Shown: positions 28,981 through 39,905, numbered from the stretch's first letter. The stretch: DNA of 64,000 nucleotides from Rhodanobacter sp. FDAARGOS 1247 (GCF_016889805.1 NZ_CP069535.1:310001-374000), one strand, 5' to 3'. Translations and numbers: made by a program. Notes: generated from the sequence alone by a model not told the origin.

Positions 28981-30389
28981 GCGGCTTGCTCCTGCGTCGT
29001 GTACTCGCGCGGATCGGCAATGCGCCCGGCCACCGCACTGGCGGCAGCCGTCGCCGGGCTGGCCAGCACGGTGCGCGCACCCTTGCCCTGGCGGCCCTCG
29101 AAGTTGCGGTTGGAAGTGGATACGACCAGTTGCCCGGGCTGCGCCAGGTCGCCGTTCATCGCGATGCACATCGAGCAGCCCGGCACGCGCCACTCGGCGC
29201 CGGCGGCGGTGAACACGTGGTGCAGGCCTTCGCGCTCGGCGTCGCGGCGCACTGCCTCGGAGCCGGGCACCACCAGCATGCGCACGCCGTCGGCGACGCG
29301 GCGGCCATGCAGCACGCGGGCCGCTTCGCGCAGGTCGGACAACCGCGAGTTGGTGCAGCTGCCGACGAACACCACGTCCACCGGCGTGCCCTGCATCGGC
29401 TGGCCGGGGCGGCTCTGCATGTAGTCGAGCGCGCGGCGTTCCTGCGCATTCGTCGCCGCCGGCACCGGCGCGTCCATCGCGATCGCCATGCCGGGATGGG
29501 TGCCATAGGTGACGGTAGGTTTCACCGCGGCCGCGTCGATGCGCACCTCGCGGTCGTAACGCGCGCCGTCGTCGCTGCGCAGCGCGCGCCATTGCGCCAC
29601 CGCGTGCTCCCACGCTTCGCCTTGCGGCGCACGGGGACGTCCCTTCAGCCACGCGAACGTGGTGTCGTCCGGGGCGATCAGCCCGGCGCGCGCACCGGCC
29701 TCGATCGACATGTTGCACACGGTCATGCGCTCGTCCATCGTGAGCGCCTCGATCGCCGCGCCCCGGTACTCCAGCACGTAACCGGTGCCGCCATCGACGC
29801 CGATGCTGCCGATGATGTGCAGGATCAGGTCCTTGGCGCCCACGCCCGGCGGCAGCTGGCCGTCGACATGGATCGCCATGGTTTTCGGCCGGCGTTGCAG
29901 CAAGCATTGCGTGGCCATCACGTGGCCGACCTCGGTGGTGCCGATGCCGAACGCCAGCGCGCCGAACGCCCCATGCGTGGAGGTGTGGCTGTCGCCGCAG
30001 ACGATGGTCATGCCGGGCTGCGTGGCGCCCAGCTCGGGGCCGATCACGTGCACGATGCCGCGGTCTTCGCTGTCCCAGCCGTGCAGCTCGACGCCGAACT
30101 CGCGGCAGTTCGCTTCCAGTTGCGCGACCTGGGCCTGCGCCTCGGCGTTCGCATACGGTCGGCTGCCGTCGTCGTTCGTCGGCAAGGTCGGGGTGGAATG
30201 ATCCAGCGTGGCCAGCATGCGATCGGGCCGGCGCAGTTTCAGCCCGCGCTCGCGCAGTTCGCTGAAGGCCTGCGGCGAGGTGACCTCATGCACCAAGTGC
30301 AGGTCGACGTAGAGGATCGCCGGCGTGTCCGCGGTTTCGGCGGCGACGACGTGGGCGTTCCAGATTTTTTCGAAGAGCGTCTTGGCCAT
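28977..30389 (-). CDS. leuC: 3-isopropylmalate dehydratase large subunit LeuC
   Basis: A 470-residue aconitase-family enzyme isomerising 2- to 3-isopropylmalate. The 4Fe-4S ligands are in VGSCTNSR near residue 349 and CSMCIAMN near 410; the [19 protein letters not shown] block is near 130. Start ATG 30389 overlaps the ilvE stop by one base (TGATG). It works as a heterodimer with LeuD, encoded directly after it. Confidence 0.95.
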   Translation of the reverse strand: MAKTLFEKIWNAHVVAAETADTPAILYVDLHLVHEVTSPQAFSELRERGLKLRRPDRMLATLDHSTPTLPTNDDGSRPYANAEAQAQVAQLEANCREFGVELHGWDSEDRGIVHVIGPELGATQPGMTIVCGDSHTSTHGAFGALAFGIGTTEVGHVMATQCLLQRRPKTMAIHVDGQLPPGVGAKDLILHIIGSIGVDGGTGYVLEYRGAAIEALTMDERMTVCNMSIEAGARAGLIAPDDTTFAWLKGRPRAPQGEAWEHAVAQWRALRSDDGARYDREVRIDAAAVKPTVTYGTHPGMAIAMDAPVPAATNAQERRALDYMQSRPGQPMQGTPVDVVFVGSCTNSRLSDLREAARVLHGRRVADGVRMLVVPGSEAVRRDAEREGLHHVFTAAGAEWRVPGCSMCIAMNGDLAQPGQLVVSTSNRNFEGRQGKGARTVLASPATAAASAVAGRIADPREYTTQEQAA

Positions 30390-31335
30390 CACGCAGCCTC
30401 CTGCGCGGTGGCTTCGCTGTGGACGGGCGTTAACCAGGACCAGCGATCCTCGGTACGTCCATCGAACAGGCCGAAGAACGCCTGCCGCAGCTGCTGGGTG
30501 ATCGGTCCGGGCGCACCTTTGCCGATCGGCTTGCGGTCGACCGAGCGCACCGGGGTGATCTCGGCGGCGGTGCCGGTCATGAACACTTCGTCGGCGGAAT
30601 ACAGCGCCTCGCGGGGCAGGTCGCGCTCCTCCACCGCGATGCCGAGATCGGCGGCCAGCGTGATCACCGCATCGCGGGTGATGCCGGCCAGGATGCCGGC
30701 GCTGGACGGCGGGGTGAGCAGCTTGCCGCGCTTCACCACGAAGAGGTTTTCGCCGGCGCCTTCGCTGAGCAGGCCGTTGTGGCCCAGCGCGATGCCCTCG
30801 TCGTAACCGTTGCGGCGGGCCTCCAGCCCGATCAGCTGGCTCGACAGGTAATTGCCGCCCGCCTTGGCCCAGCTCGGGATGGTGTTCGACGCGGGACGGT
30901 TCCACGAGGACACGCAGACATCGGCGCCGCGCTCGGCCGCCTCGCCCAGGTACGCGCCCCAGTTCAGCGCGATCAGCGCCACGTCGACGGGCGCGTCCGC
31001 CTTCGCCAGCACGCCCAGCCCGCCGGCGCCGCGGAACACGATCGGCCGCACGTAGGCCGACGGCATCGCGTTGGCGCGGATCAGCTCCAGGCAGGCGGCG
31101 TTGATCTCGTCCTCGCTGTAGCCCACCTCGATCTCGTAGACGCGGGCCGATTCGAACAGCCGCCGCGTGTGCTCGGCCAGGCGGAAGTAGGCCGGTCCGC
31201 GCGGCGTGGCGTAGACGCGCTCGCCCTCGAACACCGACGAGCCGTAATGCAGCGCGTGGGCGCTGACGTGGACGTTGGCCTCGGCCCACGGCTTGATCCG
31301 GCCGTTGTGCCAGACGAAAGGTGTGTGGCCATGGT

Positions 31336-31339
<4 letters not shown>
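30389..31339 (-). CDS. ilvE: Branched-chain amino acid aminotransferase IlvE
   Basis: A 316-residue fold-type IV PLP enzyme doing the last step for Leu, Val and Ile. The catalytic lysine is in [14 protein letters not shown] near residue 160, and [14 protein letters not shown] and [13 protein letters not shown] match E. coli IlvE. Start ATG 31339 overlaps the leuA stop by 4 bp. Its place between leuA and leuC, rather than in the ilv part, is notable but fits a combined pathway operon. Confidence 0.95.
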
Positions 31340-32943
<1,604 letters not shown>

Positions 32944-32973
32944 GGCTCCGCTGTGTGGGCGTCGCCGAAGGCA

Positions 32974-33008
32974 TAAAAAAACCCCGCATCCGTTACCGGG
33001 TGCGGGGT
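32974..33008 (-). terminator. leu-ilv attenuator: intrinsic terminator
   Basis: On the minus strand ACCCCGCA...TGCGGGGT forms an 8 bp stem extended by CCG/CGG across one mismatch, with a GTAA loop, followed by seven T residues. It lies between the leader peptide stop (33054) and leuA (32943), exactly where a transcription attenuator is expected. Confidence 0.9.
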
Positions 33009-33053
33009 TCTTTGGGTGTTTTCAGGTTTTTCTATTTACCTGGACACATGCCC

Positions 33054-33191
33054 TCAGCCCGCACCTCCGTTGGTAATGAGGAGTACGAGTACGAGGGCAA
33101 GAAGGAGCGTGCCGCGAGCCTGCAGCAGGCCGGCAACCGTCAGGAGACGGTTTCCATTGGCGAGGCTGCGGTGGCTGTTGCGCTGCGACAT
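33054..33191 (-). CDS. leuL: leu-ilv leader peptide (attenuation)
   Basis: A 45-residue open frame starting at ATG 33191 (MSQRNSHRSLANG...) and ending NGGAG-stop. Residues 29-39 read LLLALVLVLLI, a run of Leu (6 CTC/CTT), Val (GTA) and Ile codons. Placed just before a strong terminator and the leuA gene, this is the classic layout in which ribosome stalling at Leu/Val/Ile codons prevents terminator formation. The mix of amino acids matches a combined leu-ilv operon. No ribosome site is visible, and the promoter at 33199-33228 would start the RNA at or within a few bases of the ATG, so it may be leaderless. Confidence 0.85.
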   Translation of the reverse strand: MSQRNSHRSLANGNRLLTVAGLLQARGTLLLALVLVLLITNGGAG

Positions 33192-33198
33192 GTGATCG

Positions 33199-33228
33199 AC
33201 CGTAAGCGATGCCCGTATCGGCTGTCAA
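33199..33228 (-). promoter_or_regulatory. Probable promoter of the leu-ilv operon
   Basis: TTGACA at 33223-33228, an 18 bp spacer, then TACGGT at 33199-33204 (T, A and final T of the -10 consensus). Predicted start lies near 33191-33193, at the leuL ATG. Confidence 0.65.
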
Positions 33229-33391
33229 CAAAAATCTTATGAAGAAATCTTCTAAGCGGTCGAAATCGCGTTCGGACGGCTATCCGTCCAAATGGATGCA
33301 GATGAAACCATCGGCGAAACCCGCGTCCCCGTCGAACCCTGCCGAATCGGCGGGGTTCCGCGCGACCCGCAGGGCGGTCCGGGTCGCCGGG

Positions 33392-34711
33392 TCAGGCCTC
33401 GAGCGCGGCCGTCAATCGCGCGCGCAGGGCGGCATCGTCGGCGGCGACGGATTCGGCATGGGACCGGCGCGCGAGCATGTTCGCCAGCGCCGCGGGCACC
33501 TCGACCGGATGGCCGATCAATGGCTCCACGATGCTCTCGAACTTGGCCGGGTGGGCGGTGGCCACCACGGCCCAGGGCCGCTGATCGCCGCTGCCGCGCA
33601 GCCGGTCGAGACGGTGCATGGCGGTGGCGGTGTGCGGGCAGACCACCTCGCCATGCCCGCGCGCATGATCGTGGATGGTCTGTCGGATCGTGTCGTCGTC
33701 CACGCTCTGTGCGCGCAGCAGCTGGCGCAACGGCGCGTCATCGGGAAACGTCCAGCGCAGGCGCTCGAAGTTGCTCGGGGCGCCCACGTCCATCGCGTTG
33801 GCGATGGTGGCCACCGCTTCGCGCGGCCGGTAGTCCGCGCCGGCGAAGAACTCCGGCAGGGTGGCATTGGCGTTGCAGGCCAGTTGCACCTCGCCAATCG
33901 GCAAGCCGATCTCGCGCGCCCACAGGCAGGCCAGCGCGTTGCCCAGGTTGCCGGTGGGCACGATGAAGTCGAGCGGCGTGCCGTGTTCGCGCCACCAGTC
34001 CAGCGCGGCGTGGGCGTAGTAGCTCATTTGCGGCAGCAGGCGGCCCAGGCTGATGCTGTTGGCCGAGGACAGCGGCACCTGCGCCTGCAGTTCGGCGTCG
34101 TTGAGCGCGGCCTTGACCATGCGCTGGCAGTCGTCGAAACGGCCGGCCACGCGCAACGCGGTCACGTTGTCGCCGAAGCAGCCGAGCTGGTGCGCCTGGC
34201 GCGGCGAGACCAGGCCATCGGGATACAGGATCACCACGCGGATGTTCGGTTGGCGATGGAACGCCGCCGCCACTGCCGCGCCGGTGTCGCCCGAGGTGGC
34301 GACCAGGATCGTCAGCGGTCGTGCATCGCTGCGCGGCAACCGGCGCAGGCAGGCGGCGAGGAAGCGTGCGCCGAAGTCCTTGAATGCCGAGGTGGGGCCG
34401 TGGAACAGCTCCAGCAGGAAGGTGTCCGGATGCGCCGGCAGCGCGCGCAGCGGCGCGTCGAAGGTGAACGCCTCGGCGCAGATCGCGGGCAGTTCGGCGG
34501 CCAGTGCATCGCCGGCGAAGAACGGCGCCAGCAAGGTGGCGGCGGTGTCGGCCAGGGTGCCGTGCGGGTCGAACGTGGCCGGGTCGAGGCGCGGCAGCCG
34601 TTCGGGCACGTACAGTCCGCCATCCGGCGCCAGCCCGGCGGCGATCGCCTGGCTGATCGGCACGGTCGGCGCGGCGTTGCGGGTGCTGTGGTAGCGGATG
34701 GACGCGTTCAT
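33392..34711 (-). CDS. thrC: Threonine synthase ThrC
   Basis: A 439-residue PLP enzyme converting O-phosphohomoserine to threonine. The PLP lysine lies in [11 protein letters not shown] near residue 108, preceded by the [11 protein letters not shown] opening typical of ThrC; the TSGDTGAAV phosphate loop is near 145. The start ATG 34711 ([10 protein letters not shown]) overlaps the thrB stop by 4 bp. Last gene of the thr operon. Confidence 0.95.
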   Translation of the reverse strand: MNASIRYHSTRNAAPTVPISQAIAAGLAPDGGLYVPERLPRLDPATFDPHGTLADTAATLLAPFFAGDALAAELPAICAEAFTFDAPLRALPAHPDTFLLELFHGPTSAFKDFGARFLAACLRRLPRSDARPLTILVATSGDTGAAVAAAFHRQPNIRVVILYPDGLVSPRQAHQLGCFGDNVTALRVAGRFDDCQRMVKAALNDAELQAQVPLSSANSISLGRLLPQMSYYAHAALDWWREHGTPLDFIVPTGNLGNALACLWAREIGLPIGEVQLACNANATLPEFFAGADYRPREAVATIANAMDVGAPSNFERLRWTFPDDAPLRQLLRAQSVDDDTIRQTIHDHARGHGEVVCPHTATAMHRLDRLRGSGDQRPWAVVATAHPAKFESIVEPLIGHPVEVPAALANMLARRSHAESVAADDAALRARLTAALEA

Positions 34712-35700
34712 GCGTCGTCCCCGAGCGAATCGATCAGCGCGGCCGCCGGCCCGTTGACCGGCGACACCCACGCATCGCTGTCCAGCCCGGCGTCGGCGAA
34801 CGCGGCCTGCATCGCCACGCTGGCCGCCTCGGCGTCACGGCGATTGTCGTACCAGCCGAACACGCTGGGGCCGGCGCCGGAGATGCTGGCGCCCAGGGCG
34901 TGGTGATCGAGCGCGGCCTGTTTCACCTGCGCGAAATGGGGAATCAACGGCGCGCGGCGCGGCTCCACCAGTACGTCCTTCAAGCCCTCGCGTACCAGTG
35001 CAGCATCGCCGCGATAGCAGCCGGCCAGCACCAGGGCGAGGTTCGAACTCTGCGCCACGAATTCACCGAGTTCGTAATGACCGGCCAGCGCAGCGCGCGC
35101 CTTGCGCGTTTCCAGCACCACGTGCGGATGCACCAGCGCGCAGTGCCAGGCGTCGGGCACGTCGATGCGCAGCAGGCGCTCGTGGGTGGCCAGCACCAGT
35201 CCGCCGAGCAGCATCGAGCCCAGGTTGTCGCCGTGCCGGCTGCCGCTGGCCACCGCCTCGCCGTCCAGCGCGAAGGCATACAGCGCCTCGCGCGAAAGCG
35301 GCTGGTCGAGCAGGGCGTTGGCCGCGACCAGCGCCGCCACGCACGAGGCGGCCGAGCCGCCCATGCCCGAGCCCAGCGCGATGCCCTTGTGCAGCACCAG
35401 CTCGAAACCGCAGGGCAGGTCGAGCGCGGCGCGCAGCGAGAGCAGCGCGGTGCCGGCGGTGTTTGCGCGCGGATCGGTGGGCAGCTCCGTGACGCAGCCG
35501 CGGATCGCCGCGATGCGCACCACCGGCTCGTCGATGCGGCGCACTTGGGCGCGATCACCGGCGCCGGCCACGCTGTGGCCGAGCAGGTCGAAGCCGACGC
35601 CGACGTTGCCGACGCTGGCGGGTGCGAAGGCGCAGGCGACGGGCGGGCGGGCGGCGGGGTGCGATGGAGCCATGACGGGTTCCGACAATGAGGAAGTCAT
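34708..35700 (-). CDS. thrB: Homoserine kinase ThrB
   Basis: A 330-residue GHMP-family kinase phosphorylating homoserine. Motif 1 is [15 protein letters not shown] near residue 27; the ATP loop [11 protein letters not shown] is near 112; the C-terminal [11 protein letters not shown] is near 272. Overlaps hom and thrC by 4 bp each, so all three are coupled. Confidence 0.95.
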   Translation of the reverse strand: MTSSLSEPVMAPSHPAARPPVACAFAPASVGNVGVGFDLLGHSVAGAGDRAQVRRIDEPVVRIAAIRGCVTELPTDPRANTAGTALLSLRAALDLPCGFELVLHKGIALGSGMGGSAASCVAALVAANALLDQPLSREALYAFALDGEAVASGSRHGDNLGSMLLGGLVLATHERLLRIDVPDAWHCALVHPHVVLETRKARAALAGHYELGEFVAQSSNLALVLAGCYRGDAALVREGLKDVLVEPRRAPLIPHFAQVKQAALDHHALGASISGAGPSVFGWYDNRRDAEAASVAMQAAFADAGLDSDAWVSPVNGPAAALIDSLGDDA

Positions 35701-36848
35701 GCGCGCGCCTCCAGCGACTCGGCGATGCGCAGCAGGTCGGTGAACACGCCGGCGGCGGTCACTTCCGGACCGGCGCCGGGGCCTTGCACCGACAGCGGAT
35801 TATCGCAGTAGCGGCGGGTGGTGAACTGCACGATGTTGTCGGTCAGCCGGGTGTGCGCGAAGGCGTGGCTGGCGGGCAGCACCTGCAGCCGCACGCTGGC
35901 GTGGCCGTGCCGGTCGAGCCGGGCCACGTGGCGCAGCACGCCACCTTCGGCATGCGCCTGGGCCAGCTTCGCGGCCATCGGCGCGTCCAGTTCGTCGAGC
36001 CGCTGCATGAAGTCGTCGCGCGGCAGTGCGGCCAGCGCCGGCGGCACCAGGCCTTGCAGGTCGACATCCTCCAGCGACAGCGGCCAGCCCGCTTCGCGCG
36101 CCAGGATCACCAGCTTGCGCGCCACGTCCAGGCCGGACAGGTCATCGCGCGGATCGGGCTCGGTATAGCCCAGCGCATGCGCCTCGCGCACCAGCGCGGA
36201 GAACGGCTGGCGGCCGTCGTGGCGGTTGCACAGCCAGGCCAGCGTACCGGAGAACATGCCGTCCACCGCCAGCAGCTCGTCGCCGGTGTCGAGCAGGTCG
36301 CGCAGCGTCTGCACCACCGGCAGGCCGGCGCAAACGGTGGCCTCGTAGCGGAAGCGCGCGCCGCCGGCGCAGGCCGCGCGGATCGCCTGCCAGCGCGGCA
36401 GCGGCCCGCTGCCGGCCAGCTTGTTCGGCGTCACCACGTGCAGGCCGCCGGCGAGCCAGCGCGGATAGTGCGCCGCCACCTCGTCGTTCGCGCTGCAGTC
36501 GATCAGCAGCGCGTGGCGGCCATCGTTGCCGCGGACGTGTTCGGCGAACGCGTCCAGGTCATTCGGCCGCCAGACCTGCGCGCCGTCGTGGCGGGCGTTG
36601 AGCTCGGCGTCGTCGCAGTCCAGCCACATGCGCTTGCTGGCCACCACGCCGCACAGCTTCAGTTCCAGTCCGCTGTCGCGGGCCAGTCGTGGCTGCGCCG
36701 TGCGCAACTGTTCCAGCAGCGCGCTGCCGACCCGACCGGGACCGATCACGCCGATCGCCAGCACGCGGCGACGCGTGCTGGCGGTGCGCGGCGGCGCGGG
36801 CGGCGGCAACGGAAAATGCTGGACTTGCTCGGGTGCACAGGTGATCAC
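35697..36848 (-). CDS. hom: Homoserine dehydrogenase of ThrA type, without aspartokinase domain
   Basis: 383 residues. It aligns with the C-terminal dehydrogenase half of bifunctional ThrA/MetL: the Rossmann loop [16 protein letters not shown] near 33, [12 protein letters not shown] near 135, [20 protein letters not shown] near 240 and a [18 protein letters not shown]-terminus. The aspartokinase half is absent, and the leader region lies directly upstream, so an adjacent fused kinase is ruled out here. Start is GTG 36848 with AGGGAGAGG upstream. The first ~28 residues are a Pro-rich extension. Confidence 0.9.
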   Translation of the reverse strand: MITCAPEQVQHFPLPPPAPPRTASTRRRVLAIGVIGPGRVGSALLEQLRTAQPRLARDSGLELKLCGVVASKRMWLDCDDAELNARHDGAQVWRPNDLDAFAEHVRGNDGRHALLIDCSANDEVAAHYPRWLAGGLHVVTPNKLAGSGPLPRWQAIRAACAGGARFRYEATVCAGLPVVQTLRDLLDTGDELLAVDGMFSGTLAWLCNRHDGRQPFSALVREAHALGYTEPDPRDDLSGLDVARKLVILAREAGWPLSLEDVDLQGLVPPALAALPRDDFMQRLDELDAPMAAKLAQAHAEGGVLRHVARLDRHGHASVRLQVLPASHAFAHTRLTDNIVQFTTRRYCDNPLSVQGPGAGPEVTAAGVFTDLLRIAESLEARA

Positions 36849-36851
36849 GAC

Positions 36852-36870
36852 GGCCTCTCCCTTGGAGGCC
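36852..36870 (-). promoter_or_regulatory. Hairpin overlapping the hom ribosome site
   Basis: GGCCTC / GAGGCC pair across a seven-base loop. Its 3' arm and loop contain the AGGGAGAGG ribosome site three bases before the GTG of hom, so translation could be hindered when it forms. Confidence 0.45.
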
Positions 36871-36897
36871 CGATCTCGCTGGCGTGTCGGTGTGAGC

Positions 36898-36923
36898 CGG
36901 CCCGCCTCGTCGAGGGCGGGCCG
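36898..36923 (-). promoter_or_regulatory. thr attenuator-like hairpin without a T run
   Basis: CGGCCCGCC / GGCGGGCCG arms, nine perfect base pairs with further CTCG/CGAG pairing inside, lie 16 bp after the thrL stop. The position is that of an attenuator terminator, but no T run follows on the minus strand. Confidence 0.65.
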
Positions 36924-36938
36924 TTGCGTGTAGAAAAC

Positions 36939-37007
36939 TTACCTACGCACGACACCCCGCCCGGAACCCGTGGTACCGGTACCGGTGGTAATCGTGGTGG
37001 TGGTCAT
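36939..37007 (-). CDS. thrL: Threonine operon leader peptide ThrL
   Basis: A 22-residue open frame, MTTTTITTGTGTTGSGRGVV plus RR, with eight threonine codons and one isoleucine codon. Such a frame ahead of hom-thrB-thrC is the hallmark of threonine attenuation. Compared with the E. coli leader, isoleucine codons are nearly absent, so control should answer mainly to threonyl-tRNA. No clear ribosome site is visible. Confidence 0.85.
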   Translation of the reverse strand: MTTTTITTGTGTTGSGRGVVRR

Positions 37008-37101
37008 CGCGGCGACAACGCCCGCGCACGACGCCATGCGACCGGTGTGGACCGGTGCGCAGTGCGGGCGTGCTGGCGTGGAAAGCGGCGACATGTGCTC
37101 G

Positions 37102-37131
37102 ACCTTACGGGGATTGCTGCGCTGCGGTCAA
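37102..37131 (-). promoter_or_regulatory. Probable promoter of the thr operon
   Basis: TTGACC at 37126-37131, an 18 bp spacer and TAAGGT at 37102-37107. It would start transcription about 85-90 bases before thrL. Its architecture resembles the leu-ilv promoter. Confidence 0.5.
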
Positions 37132-37246
37132 CAGATTCATCTGCAACCTTTTCGTGGCGGGAACCGGGCGGAACGGCGACGCCGCCGGCCTGCGGCAGGT
37201 TGTCGCGAGCCCGAAGCGGCCGGTTGCGCAGGCCTACAATTGGCGG

Positions 37247-38002
37247 ATGAACCTGTCCCTTTCCCTGCGCACGAAGCTCCGCGCGGCCGTCGTGCTGCTC
37301 GCCTTCGGTGCCGGCGCCACGGCGTCCGCCGCCACCCCGCAGAGCGCCGCGGCGCCGGTGCCCGACACTACCGAGCAGCGCGTCGCCGCGTGTACCAGCT
37401 GCCATGGCGCGCACGGTGCGGGCACGCCGGACAACGTGCTGATCCCGCGCCTGGCCGGCAAGCCGGCGGGTTATCTGCTGCAGCAGCTGGAATATTTCCA
37501 GACCGGCCAGCGCCAGCACGCGCCGATGGAATACGTGGTGCGCCAGCTCGGTCCGGCCTATCTGCGGCAGATCGCCGAATACTTCGCGCAGCAGGACGTG
37601 CCGTATCGCAAGCTGCCGGTGCCGCCGGTTTCCACCGAAACCCTGCGTCGCGGCGAACAGCTGGTGCTGCGCGGCGACTCCACCCGCGGCGTGCCGTCGT
37701 GCGTCAGTTGCCACGGCGCGAAACTGACGGGCGTGCAGCCGATGATGCCCGGGCTGATGGGCCTGTCCTACGACTACCTCAGCGCGCAGCTGGTGTCGTG
37801 GCGCACCCGCACCCGCGCGGCCGAAGGCCCGTATTGCATGGGCGTGGTGGCCAACCGCATGCGCGAATCCGACATCACCGCGGTATCGGCGTGGCTGGCC
37901 AGCCAGGAGCCGCCGGCCGACCTGCACCCGGCACCGGCCAGTGCGCAGACCGAGCCGTTGCCCGGCTGGTGCGTGATGGGCCACAGCGGGGTGGCGCCAT
38001 GA
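37247..38002 (+). CDS. Dihaem cytochrome c, c4-like
   Basis: 251 residues with a signal peptide (hydrophobic residues ~10-28 ending ATASAA), hence periplasmic. Two haem sites, CTSCH near residue 49 and CVSCH near 145, each begin a cytochrome c domain, as in cytochrome c4. A possible axial Met lies in the first domain (APMEY). It overlaps the next cytochrome gene by ATGA, so the two proteins are made together, probably as an electron-transfer pair. Confidence 0.85.
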   Translation: MNLSLSLRTKLRAAVVLLAFGAGATASAATPQSAAAPVPDTTEQRVAACTSCHGAHGAGTPDNVLIPRLAGKPAGYLLQQLEYFQTGQRQHAPMEYVVRQLGPAYLRQIAEYFAQQDVPYRKLPVPPVSTETLRRGEQLVLRGDSTRGVPSCVSCHGAKLTGVQPMMPGLMGLSYDYLSAQLVSWRTRTRAAEGPYCMGVVANRMRESDITAVSAWLASQEPPADLHPAPASAQTEPLPGWCVMGHSGVAP

Positions 38003-39291
38003 GCCGGTTGCGACGTGGCTGGTGGTGGCTGGCCTTGCTGTTGCTGGTCGGCGTGCTGGCGTGGGTGTTCGTCGGCGGCGGCCACGTCGCTTCGTCGTCG
38101 CCGGCGCAGCGCGATGCCGACACCGCGGCATTGCACGATCCGGCCATCATCGCGCGGGGCGAATACCTGGCCACCGCCGGCGATTGCGCGGCCTGCCACA
38201 CCGCCCGCGACGGCCAGCGCTACGCCGGCGGCCGCGCGCTGGCCACGCCGTTCGGCGACGTGCCCGCGCCCAATATCACGCCCGATCCGGAAACCGGCAT
38301 CGGCCAGTGGAGCTTCGACGATTTCTGGCGCGCGCTGCACGACGGCAGGGGCCGCCACGGCCAGCTGCTGTATCCGGTGTTCTCCTACACCTCGTTCACC
38401 AAGGTCACCCGCGACGACGCGCTGGCGATCTTCGCCTACCTGAAATCGCTGCCGGAGGTGCATCGCCCCAACAGCGAACCGGGCCTCGACTTTCCGTACA
38501 ACGTGCGCAAGAGCTTGCTGGCGTGGCGCGCGCTGTACTTCAAGCCGGGCGTGTTCCAGCCCGACCCGGCGAAGTCGCCCGAATGGAACCGCGGTGCCTA
38601 CCTGGTGCAGGGCCTGGGCCATTGCAACGAATGCCACACCACGCGCGATTCGCTGGGCGGCATCGAACCGGATCGCCACCTCACCGGCGGCCAGATCCCG
38701 GCGATGAACTGGTACGCGCCCGACCTCAGCACCCAGGCCGGCGGCGGCCTCGCCGGCTGGAGCGCGCCGGACATCGTCGACCTGCTGAAGACCGGCCAGT
38801 CCGCCAAGGGCAGCGCCTTCGGACCGATGGCCGACGTGGTGCGCCTGAGCACCCAGCACATGACCGACGCCGACCTGCAGTCGATAGCCGTCTATCTGCA
38901 ATCGCTGCCGCCACGCGCACCGGTCGTGGCCGCCGCGCCGTTCAAACGCGCGGCCAGCCACGAGCAGGGCGGCAAGCTGTACGCCCAGCGCTGCGCCGAC
39001 TGTCACGGCGACAACGGCCAGGGCGTGGCCGGCATCTACCCGCCACTGGACGGCAACACCTCGGTCACCGAACCCACCGGCATCAACGCCACCCGCAGCG
39101 TGCTGCTCGGCGGCTTCGCCCCGGTCACCGCGGGCAACCCGCAGCCGTACTCGATGCCGCCGTTCGCGCAGCAACTGAGCGACGAGGACGTCGCGGCGGT
39201 GGTCAGCTACATCCGCCAGTCGTGGTCGAACCAGGCGGGGGCGGTGCAAGCTGCGGACGTGAGCACATATCGGCATACGCCGATCGATTGA
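37999..39291 (+). CDS. Trihaem cytochrome c, alcohol/gluconate-dehydrogenase subunit type
   Basis: 430 residues with an N-terminal membrane anchor (WWWLALLLLVGVLAWVF) and three haem sites: CAACH near 69, CNECH near 211 and CADCH near 333. The order and spacing, with TPFGDVPAPNITPD after the first, match the cytochrome subunit of membrane alcohol, gluconate or aldehyde dehydrogenases, which passes electrons to ubiquinone. No dehydrogenase gene is nearby, so its electron donor is unknown. Confidence 0.85.
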   Translation: MSRLRRGWWWLALLLLVGVLAWVFVGGGHVASSSPAQRDADTAALHDPAIIARGEYLATAGDCAACHTARDGQRYAGGRALATPFGDVPAPNITPDPETGIGQWSFDDFWRALHDGRGRHGQLLYPVFSYTSFTKVTRDDALAIFAYLKSLPEVHRPNSEPGLDFPYNVRKSLLAWRALYFKPGVFQPDPAKSPEWNRGAYLVQGLGHCNECHTTRDSLGGIEPDRHLTGGQIPAMNWYAPDLSTQAGGGLAGWSAPDIVDLLKTGQSAKGSAFGPMADVVRLSTQHMTDADLQSIAVYLQSLPPRAPVVAAAPFKRAASHEQGGKLYAQRCADCHGDNGQGVAGIYPPLDGNTSVTEPTGINATRSVLLGGFAPVTAGNPQPYSMPPFAQQLSDEDVAAVVSYIRQSWSNQAGAVQAADVSTYRHTPID

Positions 39292-39301
39292 GTTGGCTCG
39301 T

Positions 39302-39345
39302 CTCCCTCCCCTGCTCGCAGGGGAGGGCCGGGGTGGGGTCTCCGC
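39302..39345. repeat. Palindromic repeat after the cytochrome genes
   Basis: CTCCCTCCCCTGCTCGCAGG, then GGAGGGCCGGGGTGGGG. A member of the GC-rich family; it may act as the terminator of the cytochrome pair. Confidence 0.75.
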
Positions 39346-39398
39346 TCTTGATCTTCCTTCAGGAAGTGGGGGCTTCCTGCCCACGTGCCACCATTCAA

Positions 39399-39672
39399 AG
39401 CAAAAGCTTTCGTCCTCCTTCGGAGGGCGAGTCACTTTCTCTTTGAGTGGCCAAAGAGAAAGTAACCCAAGAGAAAGGCCACCCCGCTTCCGCGCCTTGC
39501 GGACATCCTGTCCGCAAGGTCCGCGTGCGGGTTACGGGGTTTGTCGACAGTCCATCCATGGACTGACGCCAAACTGGTCGGCATTCATGCCGACCACCCT
39601 GCGGGCTGATCCTCCACCCGCCCGCCGCTACAGAGGGGCCCGGGCAGAGCAGCGGGCCATCGTGGCCCGCAC
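39399..39672 (+). repeat. Long hairpin-rich interspersed repeat, copy 1
   Basis: About 275 bp made of successive short palindromes: TTGCGGACATCCTGTCCGCAA, CAGTCCATCCATGGACTG, GGTCGGCATTCATGCCGACC and GGGCCATCGTGGCCC. An inverted copy lies at 41565-41842. Sequence between palindromes (GGATCAGCCCGC, CGCTACAGAGGGGCCC regions) is also conserved. Open frames here are translations of the repeat, not genes. Confidence 0.85.
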
Positions 39673-39705
39673 TCGGTGCGCAACCGCTGCGCGGTTGCGA
39701 GAGCT

Positions 39706-39745
39706 GAAAAGCGAAAAGCGAAGAGCGAAGAGCGAAGAGCGAAGG
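39706..39745 (+). repeat. Short tandem repeat, 7-mer AARAGCG
   Basis: Five to six near-perfect copies of AAAAGCG/AAGAGCG in a row, following a GCGCAACCGCTGCGCGGTTGCG-like palindrome. Confidence 0.8.
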
Positions 39746-39836
39746 CGGAAAGTTTGCCGTCGGCAGGGCTGTCGACGGGCACGTACGAGTGACGGTGCGC
39801 GTCGTTCGTTTTAGGCGTGCGGCAGCGCCTCGCCTA

Positions 39837-39905
39837 TCTCCCTCCCCTGCTTGCCCCTAAAGGGACTTCCTTCGGTCGCAGAAAGGGTTGGGGTGGGGTT
39901 CGCTC
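39837..39905. repeat. Palindromic repeat upstream of the small-gene cluster
   Basis: CTCCCTCCCCTGCTTGCCCC ... GGTTGGGGTGGGGTTCGCTC; closely related to the copy at 16704-16767 and to 39302-39345, including the CTCTTGATC tail shared with the latter. Confidence 0.75.

Noticed and set aside
33223..33391. Region between the leu-ilv promoter and thrC examined for another gene
   Set aside because: Open frames here (for example 33209 onward) continue as shadows of thrC; nothing has a start signal or protein-like sequence. It holds only the leu-ilv promoter and the thrC 3' flank.
39480..39680. Regularly spaced short palindromes considered as a CRISPR array
   Set aside because: The palindromes differ from each other in sequence and the intervening DNA is conserved between the two copies, the opposite of a CRISPR array. 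No cas genes are present.
39293..39814. Open frame of 173 codons downstream of the cytochromes, and its minus-strand relative at 41520-41903
   Set aside because: Both are translations of the long interspersed repeat (shared MPTTLRADPPPARR); hypothetical proteins of this type are annotation artefacts.
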